DNA of 64,000 nucleotides, taken from positions 12,536,501-12,600,500 of the forward strand of contig CM072341.1 of assembly GCA_036874045.1 (NCBI GenBank). Direction: 5' to 3'. Below the pieces are notes generated by a model, which saw only the letters and a list, made by a program, of their open reading frames with translations, did not search any database and was not told where the DNA came from. This document shows positions 1 to 10,560 of this stretch, in pieces. Each line of letters begins with the position of its first letter. Position 1 is the stretch's first letter. The position numbers were made by a program, and so were the translations under genes. Source of the DNA: Cymodocea nodosa. Taxonomy: Eukaryota > Streptophyta > Magnoliopsida > Alismatales > Cymodoceaceae.

Positions 1-540
1 ATATAAGTATGAGGGCCAAATCTTATAAATTCCATAATGATTTCTTGACTTGTATCCCTTGTCTGAATTAAGCATTGGAGAACCATGGATCCTCACAAAT
101 TGAGGGCTAGTCAACTGTCTCTAGTGTTGATCAATGCAAATTGAACCAAAATGGACTGGGTTGCTGTGCTGTTTGACTCATCCAACCCACATCAGCCAAC
201 AGAGACATCAGAGAGATTACAAACAAACATAAAGTTTAATTTTTGATATTTGGTGAAGCTCCCATAAAACCATCAGGCTAACTCAAACAGGTAAATTTCC
301 ATTGTATAACTAGAAAAGTTTCAATCCATTTTTTCCCCAACACCTCATTAGCATCATATTTGTCATGGTTAGACAAGTTTTTGAGAAATTAGGAAGCTAT
401 AAAGAAAATACAATCCAAAAAGACAATTTTGCATGATTATGGATTAAATATCTAATAAAACTTGGGTAGAAATACCTTGATCTATGTTATTTATAGATGA
501 TTTTGTTTAAGTTATGAAATTATGGTAGAAATTAATTTTA
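1..540. other. No gene recognised
   Basis: AT-rich sequence without a convincing reading frame, splice pattern or repeat boundary. It may be the upstream part of the decayed LINE that becomes recognisable further right, but nothing here proves that. Confidence 0.5.
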
Positions 541-1135
541 AACTAACTTATTGAGAAATATCTTAGAATCAAAATAACAAGTTCAAATGGAACAATACTA
601 AGACCAAGTGTATGGAAAAGATTATTTACAGCAATGTTACGATCAAACAAGAACACCTTTAACCTTAAAATGAAAACTTCATCAAATGTCTATGCACCTA
701 GTTATGCTTTACCAGCATAGAATGTTGGACTACTAAAAAAGGACATATGAAAAAATTAAATGTCACTAAGATGAGAATGCTAAGATGAATTAATGGTGAT
801 TCGTTGGAAGATATATTAGGAAATGAATCAAATTGAATAGTGTGAGTTGCAGCACCGAATACAAAATGAGAGAAAACCATCTTAGATGTTTGGTCATAAA
901 AAACTAAGACGAATAAATTCATCAGTAAGAAAGGAAGAGTTATAAAATTCACCGAAACTAAAAATGATAGAGGCTGAGGAAGACCAAAAAGTAGATGGCT
1001 AAAAATAATTTAAAATTTAAAATTACGTAATCCAACAGAATATATAGTGGTGAATTGAAATGAAGTGATGAGAAAGAATTTACATTGTCGACCCCACATA
1101 ATGGGGAACAAGGCATTGGTTTTGTTATTGTTGTA
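541..1135 (+). mobile_element. LINE (non-LTR retrotransposon) 3' remnant
   Basis: The plus strand gives an interrupted translation that follows the C-terminal tail common in plant LINE reverse-transcriptase proteins: ECW-(A/T)-KK, then K-M-R-M-L-R, a degraded W-F-G-H region, then R-G-R-P-K with a following W, ending in a histidine/proline-rich stretch. The end carries a GTT-rich tail (ggttttgttattgttgta), as LINE 3' ends often do. Several stops and shifts make it a dead fragment of roughly 0.5 kb. The 5' limit is uncertain. No target-site duplication was found. Confidence 0.75.
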
Positions 1136-1546
1136 GGTTAGTAGCGCCTCATTAGTTTGGATTTTCTAACCAAGATTGTTTATTTCAAGTGTCTGTGACA
1201 GTAAACACAACTCTTTGTTTGCAAAAAGTGCATGCGCTTGCCTTGTTTATAATGCGTATAGAGACCAAGACAGTTATTTTTAAGTGAAACGCATAATCCG
1301 GTAGGAATCTACTCTTATAAGATCTGATGGACAGGGCAAGTTTTAATACTCAAAATTACAGATGCTGGAATCCTTGATATTGACCAACCTCCTCCGTGCA
1401 AGTGAAGGTAAAGTCGAATGGTACCTCTGCGACACTCTGGGATAATCGCCAATGACGCATAAAATTTTTCGAGCAATTAAAGACAAAAAAATCCAGCTAC
1501 CTCCAGCAGATTGTAAGGGACTAAGGCCAGTAGTATTAGTCATTCA

Positions 1547-1858
1547 TCTACAAACCAATCAATCCAAACAACACAGAAGAAACCACAAGAAGACCCAGAA
1601 TACACACTCACTCCCCAGTAGTAAAACTCCGATTTCCGGTTGGAAGGACCTCGAAAGCCAGTCCTTTACGTAGGAATTGGGAGGTGCTGGTCCAGCTGGA
1701 AGAAGAAAACCGACCTGAGATCTATCTATCTAGGTTTCCTGAAATTGAAAGTGTTGGCTGAGTTTCGAGGGTGGACTCGCGTGCTTACCCTTTGCAGGAC
1801 AGTAGAGGACGGGGGCGCCGGAGGAGATAAGAGAAATCGCCATCCCGGTGGTCGCCAT
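1547..1858 (-). other. Possible minus-strand first exon and intron
   Basis: On the minus strand an ATG at 1858-1856 opens a 23-codon Ser/Ala/Thr-rich stretch (MATTGMAISLISSGAP...) that looks like a plastid-targeting leader. It ends at a good donor (AAGG|GTAAGC, exon end 1789). A T-rich stretch ending TTTGTAG gives a plausible acceptor with the next exon starting at 1547. Joining the two in phase reaches a stop almost at once, so a normal protein is not supported. It could be a non-coding transcript, a misread exon or a decayed gene. Confidence 0.2.
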
Positions 1859-1867
1859 ATCCCACCC

Positions 1868-1925
1868 TATAAATAGAATTTTCCGGTTTTACTCTCTCTC
1901 TCCTCTCTTTCTCTCTCTCTCTTTT
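1868..1925 (+). promoter_or_regulatory. TATA box with CT-rich start region
   Basis: TATAAATA at 1868-1875 is followed about 20-50 bases on by a dense CT tract, the usual shape of a plant core promoter. No coding region follows within a kilobase, so it is either an orphan promoter, serves a non-coding RNA, or is chance. Confidence 0.25.
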
Positions 1926-3092
1926 TATTTTTTTTATTTTTTTTTCTACTTTTTATTGTATTTTTTTAATGTAAGCATCTGAAATAATATATCAAATGTA
2001 ATTTCAATATGACGTTTGTTATTGATCCCGTGAATTTGTATAATTTATAGAAATTGTGGATTAAAAAGTTTTTTTTTCTTTTTTTTTTCGCTCATTTTCA
2101 TTCTCGTCGTCCTGTTACTTATAGATAATGTAAATTACAAACTTATTTTCGTTCATTATTTATAAATGTCGTGTCACTCTCGCTTATAAATACGTCTTGC
2201 CTCGTCACTCTTATAATTACACTCCTACTTCTTTGTAGTCACATAAAAACATCTCGTCTCACCACTCATAGTTACACTACTTCCCTCCTAAATCATATCA
2301 TACAAATGTGTTTTGCTTCGTCACTGTCGATCGATGTTTCTTTCATGAATCGTACATCTCGTTTCAGTAAATAACATATTGAAATCAAATTTGATATGTT
2401 GTTTTAAACTTGATACTAAGCAAAACTCATAGTAAAAACTTGAGGAAATGACAAATGCCAACATTGGTTAGATGGATGGGATTAAATCTTAATCACCGTT
2501 TGTACACACCTCCCCCCCGCCTTCCCTTAAGAACTACTTTCACTCCCTGATGTCATTGTCCTCTCCTGTGTCGACGTCCTTTCTATCCATCCTCTCTTGC
2601 ACTTCTCTCTGCCTTGCCTTTCACGCCCCCACCATCACCTAATCTTCCTGTCAACCAGGCAACAAGCACTTAATCCTTGTATATGAGTCTACTCCGGGTC
2701 CTGATATCAATCAAGCAACGCATGGGCTAATCCTCTTATCAGCCATGCAATCGTTGCTTGATCATCGTACATGGTTCTACCATAGAAAGCGTGGAAATTG
2801 TAGATGCCACTTCACTCTATCAACTTATTGTCGTCTACCTCCTTCTACCTCACCTCCATGCACCTAATCTTTCTTTTGTCACTCCTCCCTTTTATCTCAC
2901 CTTATCTTTCATATGCTTGTCCTCTTTTGCTCACTCATACGCTAAATTTCAATACTCACAGCAAAAGGTGCAAAATCAAACTCTAATTACCTATATCTCA
3001 TTGAAAAATCATGAGTTAACTGTTAAGCAACTTGAATTTTTTAGTCGAGTCAATTATTAACCAAACTCATTATTTAGATCTATTCATGGTTA
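1926..3092. other. Intergenic, low-complexity and degenerate tandem DNA
   Basis: Contains T-rich tracts (1920-1970, 2065-2090) and a loose repeat of about 60 bases around 2160-2370 built on tcgtctcac/cttataattacac variants. A pyrimidine-rich stretch at 2500-3000 gives frames of up to 100 codons without protein-like composition. I see no gene. Confidence 0.5.
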
Positions 3093-3095
3093 AAC

Positions 3096-3115
3096 ATATA
3101 TATATATATATATAA
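3096..3115 (+). promoter_or_regulatory. TATA-rich core promoter candidate
   Basis: An alternating TA run ending TATAAGG lies about 370 bases before the start codon at 3488. It is the only TATA-like site between the AT-rich upstream DNA and the pyrimidine-rich leader, so it is the likely core promoter, although a TA microsatellite could look the same. Confidence 0.4.
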
Positions 3116-3341
3116 GGCAAACGTTGCTGTCAATCAAAATTAAGCAAGTATTTTGGATTCTTGCTTAAATATTTGAATTTGAATGCTTTTCGTATACGTC
3201 GGAACAACTCTTCTCTTTCCACGAACAGTTCTTCCGATATCTTCTCTTTCCGCTTTCCCTCCCAAGCTATTACAAATAATAGCCGTTCGTCGTGTGCTTC
3301 CACCTCGTCCACCGTTCTTCTCATCCGATCCAGCAATCCTT

Positions 3342-3379
3342 CCCTCTCTCTCTCTCTCTCTCTCTCACTCACACACACA

Positions 3380-3410
<31 letters not shown>
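3342..3410. repeat. Compound microsatellite (CT)n(CA)n(CG)n
   Basis: About 12 CT, 14 CA and 8 CG units stand head to tail in the presumed 5' leader of the 94-aa gene. The CA and CG parts form over 40 bases of uninterrupted alternating pyrimidine-purine. Confidence 0.95.
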
Positions 3411-3487
3411 CTTCTTCTTCGCTTCCTCCTTGTTAATTAATTTGCCGGCCCGCACGCCCGCCGGCCATCCGGCAAGCACGTACGAAG

Positions 3488-3772
3488 ATGTCGACGACGA
3501 TGATGAAGTGGCTGTACACGCCCATCCATGATTTCTTCCTGCCCGGTTTGTGGGAGGAGGAGAAGGCCCTGGCCCGATGGAAGAAGCCGTGGTCGCGAAA
3601 AACAGGCGACCACGGCAGCGTTCTTCTTCTTGGCAATGCCCCAAAGGGAAACGGGTGGTCTCAAGGGAAGCCGAGGAAAGGCACATCGGAAGACGGAAGC
3701 GGCGGTCAAAGGCTGCGATTCGCGCCGGAGTTCGATGGCCTCCACTCCTTCGAGACGATCGTCCTGCATTAG
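3488..3772 (+). CDS. Small plant protein, function unknown (94 aa)
   Basis: Single-exon frame of 94 codons starting at ATG 3488, in a GC-rich island. The product begins MSTTMMKWLYTPIHDFFLPG, is Lys/Trp-rich to about residue 40 (LWEEEKALARWKKPW), then Gly/Ser/Lys-rich, and ends with RFAPEFDGLHSFETIVLH. From memory, a C-terminus of the type RFAP-x-(F/L)-DGL-x-x-FET-(I/L)-V occurs in short, uncharacterised plant proteins; I cannot name the family. There is no signal peptide, membrane segment or known catalytic motif. The first in-frame ATG was chosen because it follows the long CT/CA/CG leader directly. Overlapping antisense frames are high-GC shadows. It is probably a real gene because protein-like composition stops exactly at the TAG and AT-rich DNA follows. 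Confidence 0.6.
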   Translation: MSTTMMKWLYTPIHDFFLPGLWEEEKALARWKKPWSRKTGDHGSVLLLGNAPKGNGWSQGKPRKGTSEDGSGGQRLRFAPEFDGLHSFETIVLH

Positions 3773-3779
3773 TTTAGGG

Positions 3780-4073
3780 TTTCCTGATACTGCTTGCTTT
3801 AGATTTTCCTTCTAGTTTTTATCGCTTGTTGGCTTATTTACTTTAAATTAATCTTTGCGTATCTTCGTGTGTATGTGTTTCGAATTTTTCATTTTTACAA
3901 GGTTTAAACATACGACGAAGAAAGATTGAAGAATTTACTTCATATGTACTTAATTAATGTTATTAATTTGATACTTTTAATTTTAATTAATTAACTAAAT
4001 TAAAATGAAGATGATAAGATATGATAGAAAATATTATTTTTGTATTAGAGGAAATGATAGAAAATCAGAAAAT
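3780..4073. other. 3' flank of the 94-aa gene
   Basis: Probable 3' UTR followed by AT-rich DNA. No gene is visible. Confidence 0.4.
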
Positions 4074-4712
4074 CGGATGTTTGTGTAATTACAAGAAATG
4101 ATAGAAAAATAAAAAAAGTTAATAATTTTTTAAAAATTAAATAAAAAAATATTATATTTGAAAAGTAATATTTTAAACATTATAGTATATATTAACATTT
4201 CATTAAATATAGATGTAACATGTGAAATAATATACTTGTAATTAACATAAACAATAATGTTATTACAATATAAATTTTAAAAAAATAATATGTTAATGTA
4301 TTATTTAATGTTATAACGTTAACATTATTATACTTTAATGTATTATAATCTAGTATAATTCTTCAACATTTTTTTATTTTAAGTTATTATAATTATAATA
4401 CGTTATTATTTATTTATTTATTAATATAATCATACTTCTTGATATTACGTTAATGTTATTATTTATTTTAATATATTATAACTATAATATGTTATTTATT
4501 ATTATAATTATAATTACTATATTTTAATTTATTATAATTATATTGATAATTATATATTATACATTATTTATTATACTATAAGTTAATATTATTTCTCATT
4601 GTTTCTAAATAGGTGAAATAAGAAATGACAAGAAATTATTTCCCCCAATTCTATTGATATAAATATAGAAAATAGTAGGAAAAATTTTCTATTTCTTAGT
4701 TGTACAAATCCC
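4074..4712. mobile_element. Possible MITE-like element with AT-only core
   Basis: Two inverted stretches flank a core of almost pure A/T. The left arm, near 4074, reads ggatgtttgtgtaattac followed by aagaaatgatagaaaa. The right arm, near 4685-4712 read on the minus strand, is ggatttgtacaactaagaaa followed by tagaaaa. The match is imperfect and no clear target duplication was found. It resembles in style the element in the large CDC48 intron. Confidence 0.35.
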
Positions 4713-5704
4713 CCTTTTGTATGAGACGTAATTAGGTGGTGAGATCTTTTATAATCTTCTCATTCCATGCAAGTTCAAGTATCACAATTAAAATTTTCAA
4801 GACTCGAAACATGTGGTTAATTTTCAAATCTTTCAAAAAAAGAAGAAGATTGTAGTAGGAAAGAATTAATATGGTAGAGAAGAAGGGAAAAAATTTTAAA
4901 ATTAAAAAAGGTGAAAAAGAAAAAATGCCTGAGAATATGTATGATTTAAATGAAATATTGTTAGCAAGTTCTCGTACTTGTATGCTACTTTTCATATTTC
5001 ACGTCCACTGTTTATTTTTAATTTGGATAATCTCACTTTTTAACCCTGCTACTACCAGTACTACTACTACTACTATTCTATATTTCATATATAATTATGT
5101 ACGTAATAATTTACGATAATATATAATAAATATTATATTATTCATATCTTATTATATGTATTATATTATAAAATATTTATATGTAGAAGGAAATATAAAT
5201 GAAATATTTTTATGTATGTAAATTCAATTACAATTCTCCTTCGAGCGTCGATCGTCATGCGTTCGCCCCCTCGGTGATCCTGCAAAATGGAAGGGGGTAG
5301 ATTGAGGAAGGCTAAGATTAAATCTCAGCCTCCATCAAGGGCTGAGATTGAGGAAGGGGGGACGAGCGCTCGATGGACGCCTGAGTGTCGAGTGTGCTCT
5401 CCTTGGTCTCTGGTTGTTTAAAGGTATGATTCACGAAGAAAACGAAATCGGAAAGGAGAGCATGAGACATGTTTATATAGAAGAGTAAAATGATATATAA
5501 ACAACCATAACAAAAAATACTATAAGTAGTTAATGTTACATTCATAATTTTCTTATATACACTGTAATATTGTCTGTATCACAATAGAAGGGTGAATTGT
5601 AATTTTAGTAATTAAAATATCAGCAGATAAAACAAGAGCATAAAATACTCGAAAATGAAATTTTATTTTTTATAATCTTTAAAGACAGAATTTACAATAT
5701 ATTT
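4713..5704. other. AT-rich intergenic DNA with one near-palindrome
   Basis: No gene. A local GC-richer patch at 5240-5410 holds a near-palindrome around 5310-5335 (ggctaagatt/aatctcagcc) between two copies of attgaggaag, suggesting a small inverted-repeat element. The remaining frames are A/T artefacts. Confidence 0.4.
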
Positions 5705-6142
5705 TTAGCTCAATTCCATTTTGAAAGTTTTGATACAGTAATGTTCAATATACAATTCAAATAGAAAAATAAAGCTCTTATTCAAAATTAATTTTGAATT
5801 GTATAAAACCTGATCTTTATGCACATAGCTTTTTTCCTTCTCTTTGCTCAGCTTCTGTATCTCTTCTTCTCCAGTTGTCGAATTTCTAGACTTCTTACAT
5901 TTGTAGCTCCTTTTCTGAAATTGTTTGGAATTTTGAACTTCTTCTGATGTTGGAGAACTTTTCAAAATATGAATATTCAAACTTAACTTTTCAGTTAGAG
6001 ATCCGGATTGAATATTCAGACTTGGTTTTTGAGATTGGGATCCTGTGTTGTAATGTAGCTCGTACTCTCTATTAGTAGTCAAAAGTTTGTTGTCTTTCAC
6101 ATTCAACATGTTCATCCACTTAATCCATAATCCATAATCCAC
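5705..6142 (-). CDS. Hypothetical 145-codon frame
   Basis: An open frame of 145 codons beginning MDYGLWIKWMNMLNVKD, rich in Lys, Ser, Glu and Asn, with a hydrophobic tail. I recognise no domain. The middle contains two related stretches (SLNIQSGSLTEKLSLNIH), hinting at an internal duplication. It abuts LTR-like DNA on the right, so it may be a fragment of a retroelement rather than a host gene. There is no promoter or splice evidence. Confidence 0.15.
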   Translation of the reverse strand: MDYGLWIKWMNMLNVKDNKLLTTNREYELHYNTGSQSQKPSLNIQSGSLTEKLSLNIHILKSSPTSEEVQNSKQFQKRSYKCKKSRNSTTGEEEIQKLSKEKEKSYVHKDQVLYNSKLILNKSFIFLFELYIEHYCIKTFKMELS

Positions 6143-6159
6143 GTACTAATTTTTTCATT

Positions 6160-6940
6160 AATCCAAATTACTATCTTTTTGAGTTTTCACTTTCTCCACT
6201 ATAATTTTGAATTTCCACGATCTACACTCGTAGATTCACCGAAACTTTATCTTCCTAGAGTCTTGTAGAATATCTTCTAAGTCTTCGATTTAGTCGAACA
6301 CTTATCCTTTAAGTCCTGTGAAAACTCGAATATTTATCTATAACTCTTCGAGTTTTTGCACCTGCAAAACATGTGACTAAACATAGCAAATTTATCTGTT
6401 CGTTAGTCATTTTATAAAACTTGAAGACTTATTTATCTATGCGTATAAAAACTCGAACAATTATCTAACTATTCGATTTTCATTACTGAACGTACATGGA
6501 AAACACGTGACAACTTAAAACATTAAAAACATACGTGTAGATAACTTAACTATATGAGTTTTTAACATAAACTATTCGACAAAAACGAAACGTTAACTAT
6601 CCAAAAGTTTAACTATCGAAAATCTAACTCTTCGAAAATTTTTAACTTATCCGACATAAAAATGAAACTTTCTGATAATTTGTTAACTATTATACTTAGA
6701 GAAATATACTTAGAGAATATTATTTAGACTTATTTAAAAACTTTAATAAATCATATATAATCAAAACAAAATTCCTAACATACACACACACACACACACA
6801 CATATATTGATCATTATGAGGGATTTTGTGTACGAGAGGAAGTGAAGAAAAATAAAGTAAAAAAAAGTGTGTTAAATTCCTAATGTATGTACACAATCGA
6901 AAGTAACAAAAAGAATATATCACTTTCTATTGTATAAATA
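6160..6940. mobile_element. LTR-type non-coding remnant
   Basis: Carries the series tcgaacacttatcc, aactcgaa, aactcttcgagtttttgc and aaaacacgtgacaacttaaa. The same series in the same order recurs at about 35705-36040 (inside copy A) and in diverged form at about 52430-52790. This marks it as a piece of the same retroelement group. It has no coding capacity and its ends are unclear. A (CA)n tract sits at 6780-6802. Confidence 0.55.
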
Positions 6941-6944
6941 ATCA

Positions 6945-7520
6945 CTTTCCATGGAAACTCTTATTCTAGTACAACTTTTTCCTTAGTCTTATGTCTAAAA
7001 GTCAAGGAAAGTCAAAAAAAACCCTTATGAGCAGCAACTACTCGCATTTGATTTTCCATTTTGAGTTAGTCTTTCACCTCTATTGATTGTTTGCTTGTTG
7101 GTTACGTTCGTCTACTCATCCATCCTTGGTTGGAAGGGTCAAATGGTCAGAAGGCTACTCTAAGCTTTGTGAAATCATCATCCTTAAGCTCTAGTCTCTT
7201 GATCTTTTACTTCTTGTTGGTTTCGTTCATCCGCTTGTTCTCAATCAAAAGGCTTGCATAATTAGAATGCTATTTTAATCTTTGTGAAATCATCGTCCTT
7301 AAGCTTTGGTCTCTTGATCTTTTACTTCTTGTTGGTTTCGTTCATCTGCTTGTTCTCAATCAAAAGGCTCGCATAGTTAGAATGCTATTTTAATCTTTGT
7401 GAAATCATCGTCCCCAAGCCCCCCCCTCTCCTTTTTGTGGAAACTCTCATTTGAGCACAACTTTCTCCTTGGTCTCATGTTTGAAAGCTAAGGAAAGTTG
7501 AAAGACACTTTTGAGCAGTG
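6945..7520. repeat. Tandem repeat of about 115 bp, with a flanking 85-bp repeat
   Basis: Two close units of about 115 bases begin at 7198 and 7313 (both start cttgatcttttacttcttg). A more diverged unit precedes them at about 7080-7197. An 85-base segment (gtggaaactc... to ...gagcag) occurs at about 6945-7035 and again at 7435-7520, bracketing the array. LTR-B begins immediately after it. Confidence 0.8.
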
Positions 7521-7523
7521 TCT

Positions 7524-9126
7524 TGTTTGGTTTAAATGAAATTTTCTTTTATTTTAGTAAACAAGCAATTCCTTGAACATAATTTAAATCTAATAAATTT
7601 ATTCATTTAATTGACTACAAGTGCATAATGTTAATTGTAAAAAGTGTACAAGAATAGGTTAAATCTATAAGGAGTGGTTGAAATTAGATACTAAGTTACT
7701 TTAAAATAAGTGCAGTATGTACTAGTGAGACTTCCCACTCCGTTGAGTTACTACTTAACTTAATAGACTACCCTCGTTGAGTTACAGATTACTCAATGGA
7801 TGGTTTCGTGACTCTCTCTCTCTTGATAGTTGTTTTTCTTCTCGCTTCAACCATCCATTGAGCGATACCAAATAATGCAAACAACGATTATACTCTCTCC
7901 AATTACTACTTATATAAGATTTAACACTGATTAATTTTAAATTCAAATGGATTCAAGTAATAAATAGGCAAAACACGATTTCAAAGATTTAAACTAATTG
8001 GTTTCATAATAAAGTTATACAATTTCATAATGATTGAAATAAAATAAACACACAACATTTAATAATTACTATCACTCAATTTAAATACAAATGATACAAA
8101 CATAGAACATAATGAACATGGTGATGTAAACATAAACATATATGTTTCTTAAGGTGGATGATTTATGAGAGGAAAATTGTCTATTGACAATAAAAGACTT
8201 CCAACACTACATGTGATATAGTTACACCTCTAAAAACTTAACTACTTACTGTCAAACGCTCCTCTCTCTATTGGATTGTGAACCTAGACTTTTGTAAGAT
8301 GATTTCCTCTTTAGCAAGTTAGCATCAACTCAAAATCAAGGCTGGAAGCTTTAATTGTCTCTTGAGAGATAATTTAGTGCTTGGTGAAGAAGCATTTCCT
8401 TCCTATAATGCAATCACTCCTCTATAGTAGTTGTTAGTCACCACAATTTGCTTAGAATTGATCTGACTCTAGAAATTATCCTCATAGACCTCTGATGAAT
8501 TATGATTGATGATGGAAAGATCTTAAGGAACATCCGAACTTTTTGTAGTAACTATTTCTTCCCCCATCTCTTTTGCTTTCTTTTAATCTTTTATATTTTT
8601 TTCCTATAATAACTACTGGTGCCAAAATGACTAGTTGGAATTTTCTTTCCTACATATCAACGATTGTAATTGCTTCTTCATTCCACGATAGAGATCATGA
8701 GTATAAATCATGCAATATGGTTTCCCAATGTATTTCATGTAATTGCTTAGAATCGCACATTAGATAATAACTAGTTTGTGGAGTTAACGTAACTTAACAG
8801 ACTTACTTCGTTGACTTAACTACTAACTTAATGGACTGACTCCATTGAGTTATAACATAACTCAATGGATTCGTCTAGTTTTGCAGTTTAATAAAGTAAT
8901 ACATATATAACATTTAACATTTAATAATATGCCCAAAAAGTAAATTTCAATCATTCATAAATGATACTTAATTAACATTAATTTCTTCAAATTATGCATG
9001 TTCTTCAATTAAGTCTTAAAATTGTGCAAATGTAGCATAGTGGCTTAATTCTCATTTGATAAACTAAATGATATGTCATTAACCATTTATTAACTACTAA
9101 TAATATGCATAATTTCATTCTAAACA
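7524..9126 (-). repeat. LTR-B (3' LTR of copy B)
   Basis: Starts TGTTTGG and ends CTAAACA, giving TG...CA ends. It aligns along its length with LTR-A: the gcaagtgcat-type motif near 7620, two palindromic cgttgagtta blocks (7735-7800 and 8783-8872), and the segment around 8280-8560. About 1.6 kb long, shorter than LTR-A because of gaps. Confidence 0.8.
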
Positions 9127-10560
9127 CTTCCCTTATACTTACTTTTTGTTAGTCCCTTAGCGAACCTGTTATGATCGTGCTAAAACAAATTTCTTATTGA
9201 AGTGTTAGGACTACATTACTTATATTTTTAAATTTGTACCTTCTTGCAAAGTTCATTGTTAAAAAGTTACTCAATCTCAAACATATATCACTACAGATAG
9301 AGATTTATGCAAATAATTTGTCTTTCACTATCTTATTTTAATCTCAAACCATATGTACTTTATAAAAATAATGACATTAATCAAAACTTTCATGTACATA
9401 TTCTCATCCTCTATTATTATTAATGCATCTTGGTAATAAGTTCACTCGTAATATCCATTGAGAATAATTTCTTCCTCGTTGATTGTAAGGTCTTCTTGCC
9501 TTGGACTTAAGATAATGGAATGACATAACTAGTGCGAATGCATTTGGGAAAGAGAGTTTTTTTTTTAATAATAAACATTATAACTTCAACTTCCCTTGAT
9601 CATGTTGCTTCGTGGAATGATAAACAAAAATTGCTAAGGCAAGATAAGAATTTAAAGTATTAATGTATGAGGAAGATAATTCCCATATAGAAAAAAATTG
9701 AGTACCTTGCCCTAATAGTATTATGGGATAATCCTACTTCCATTAATTACCTTGATTAACCCCATTATATAGATGAAAATACACAATGATTGAGACTATT
9801 CAAAGATAGTTAGGAATTATTTTTCATTTTTATTCAAGTGAAATACATTGAAAATGAATTCCTCTTGTCAAACTGGTCTATGTCGGAAAGTTTTAGAAAT
9901 TTTCAAAAGTTTTTAGAAAATTTATGAGGGTTTTAGGAAACTAAGTATAAAATTTTTTGGAAGGTTTCAGAAAATGCACCTAAAATTTTTTTAGAAGGCT
10001 GCAAAACATTCCTGATTCCTAAAGTTTTCCTTTTTTCGTTGATACACATATAAAATGACAAGGTTTGCTTCAATTTAATTACAACTACCTCCCTCCCATA
10101 CCTACATTTTGCTTTGTTCTCAATATAATAAATTAGCAGAATATGCATTGCATGATTGTAGACATGATAAAATGGAATAATGTAGGTTCGTTAAGTTATT
10201 GATTAAGTCAACAGACTTACTTTGTTGAGTAATCATGTAACTCAACAAAATTTTTGAAATAGATGTCCTTTATTCACTAAACTTAACAAAATAGCAAGTA
10301 AAAGTAAAACATATATATTTATATGCATTGTGTGGAACCCAGACTTCTATGCCTTTGGTCACTCATAAGCAAGCTAGATGGTTTTTCAAAACAGATATCA
10401 AGAAACTAGATTGATGATGATTTTTTTTTTTTTCCAATTTACTTGTAATTAAAGACATATAATGAATCACGATAAATAATCATGAACATAATTTTTTCTA
10501 TTTAACTCATAAATGCAACCGTAATACATTTACAATAAATTACTATTATAGAAACACAGT
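9127..10560. other. Non-coding spacer of copy B
   Basis: Retroelement spacer between the 3' LTR and the F-box remnant. It begins with the purine tract complement (cttcccttatactta). A second tract-like block sits at about 10085-10115 (ctccctcccatacctac). A palindromic cgttgagt block is at 10190-10255. No gene apart from short A/T frames. Confidence 0.6.

Noticed and set aside
3369-3769. Minus-strand frames of 105-110 codons over the 94-aa gene.
   Set aside because: High-GC antisense shadows, partly translating the CA/CG repeat.
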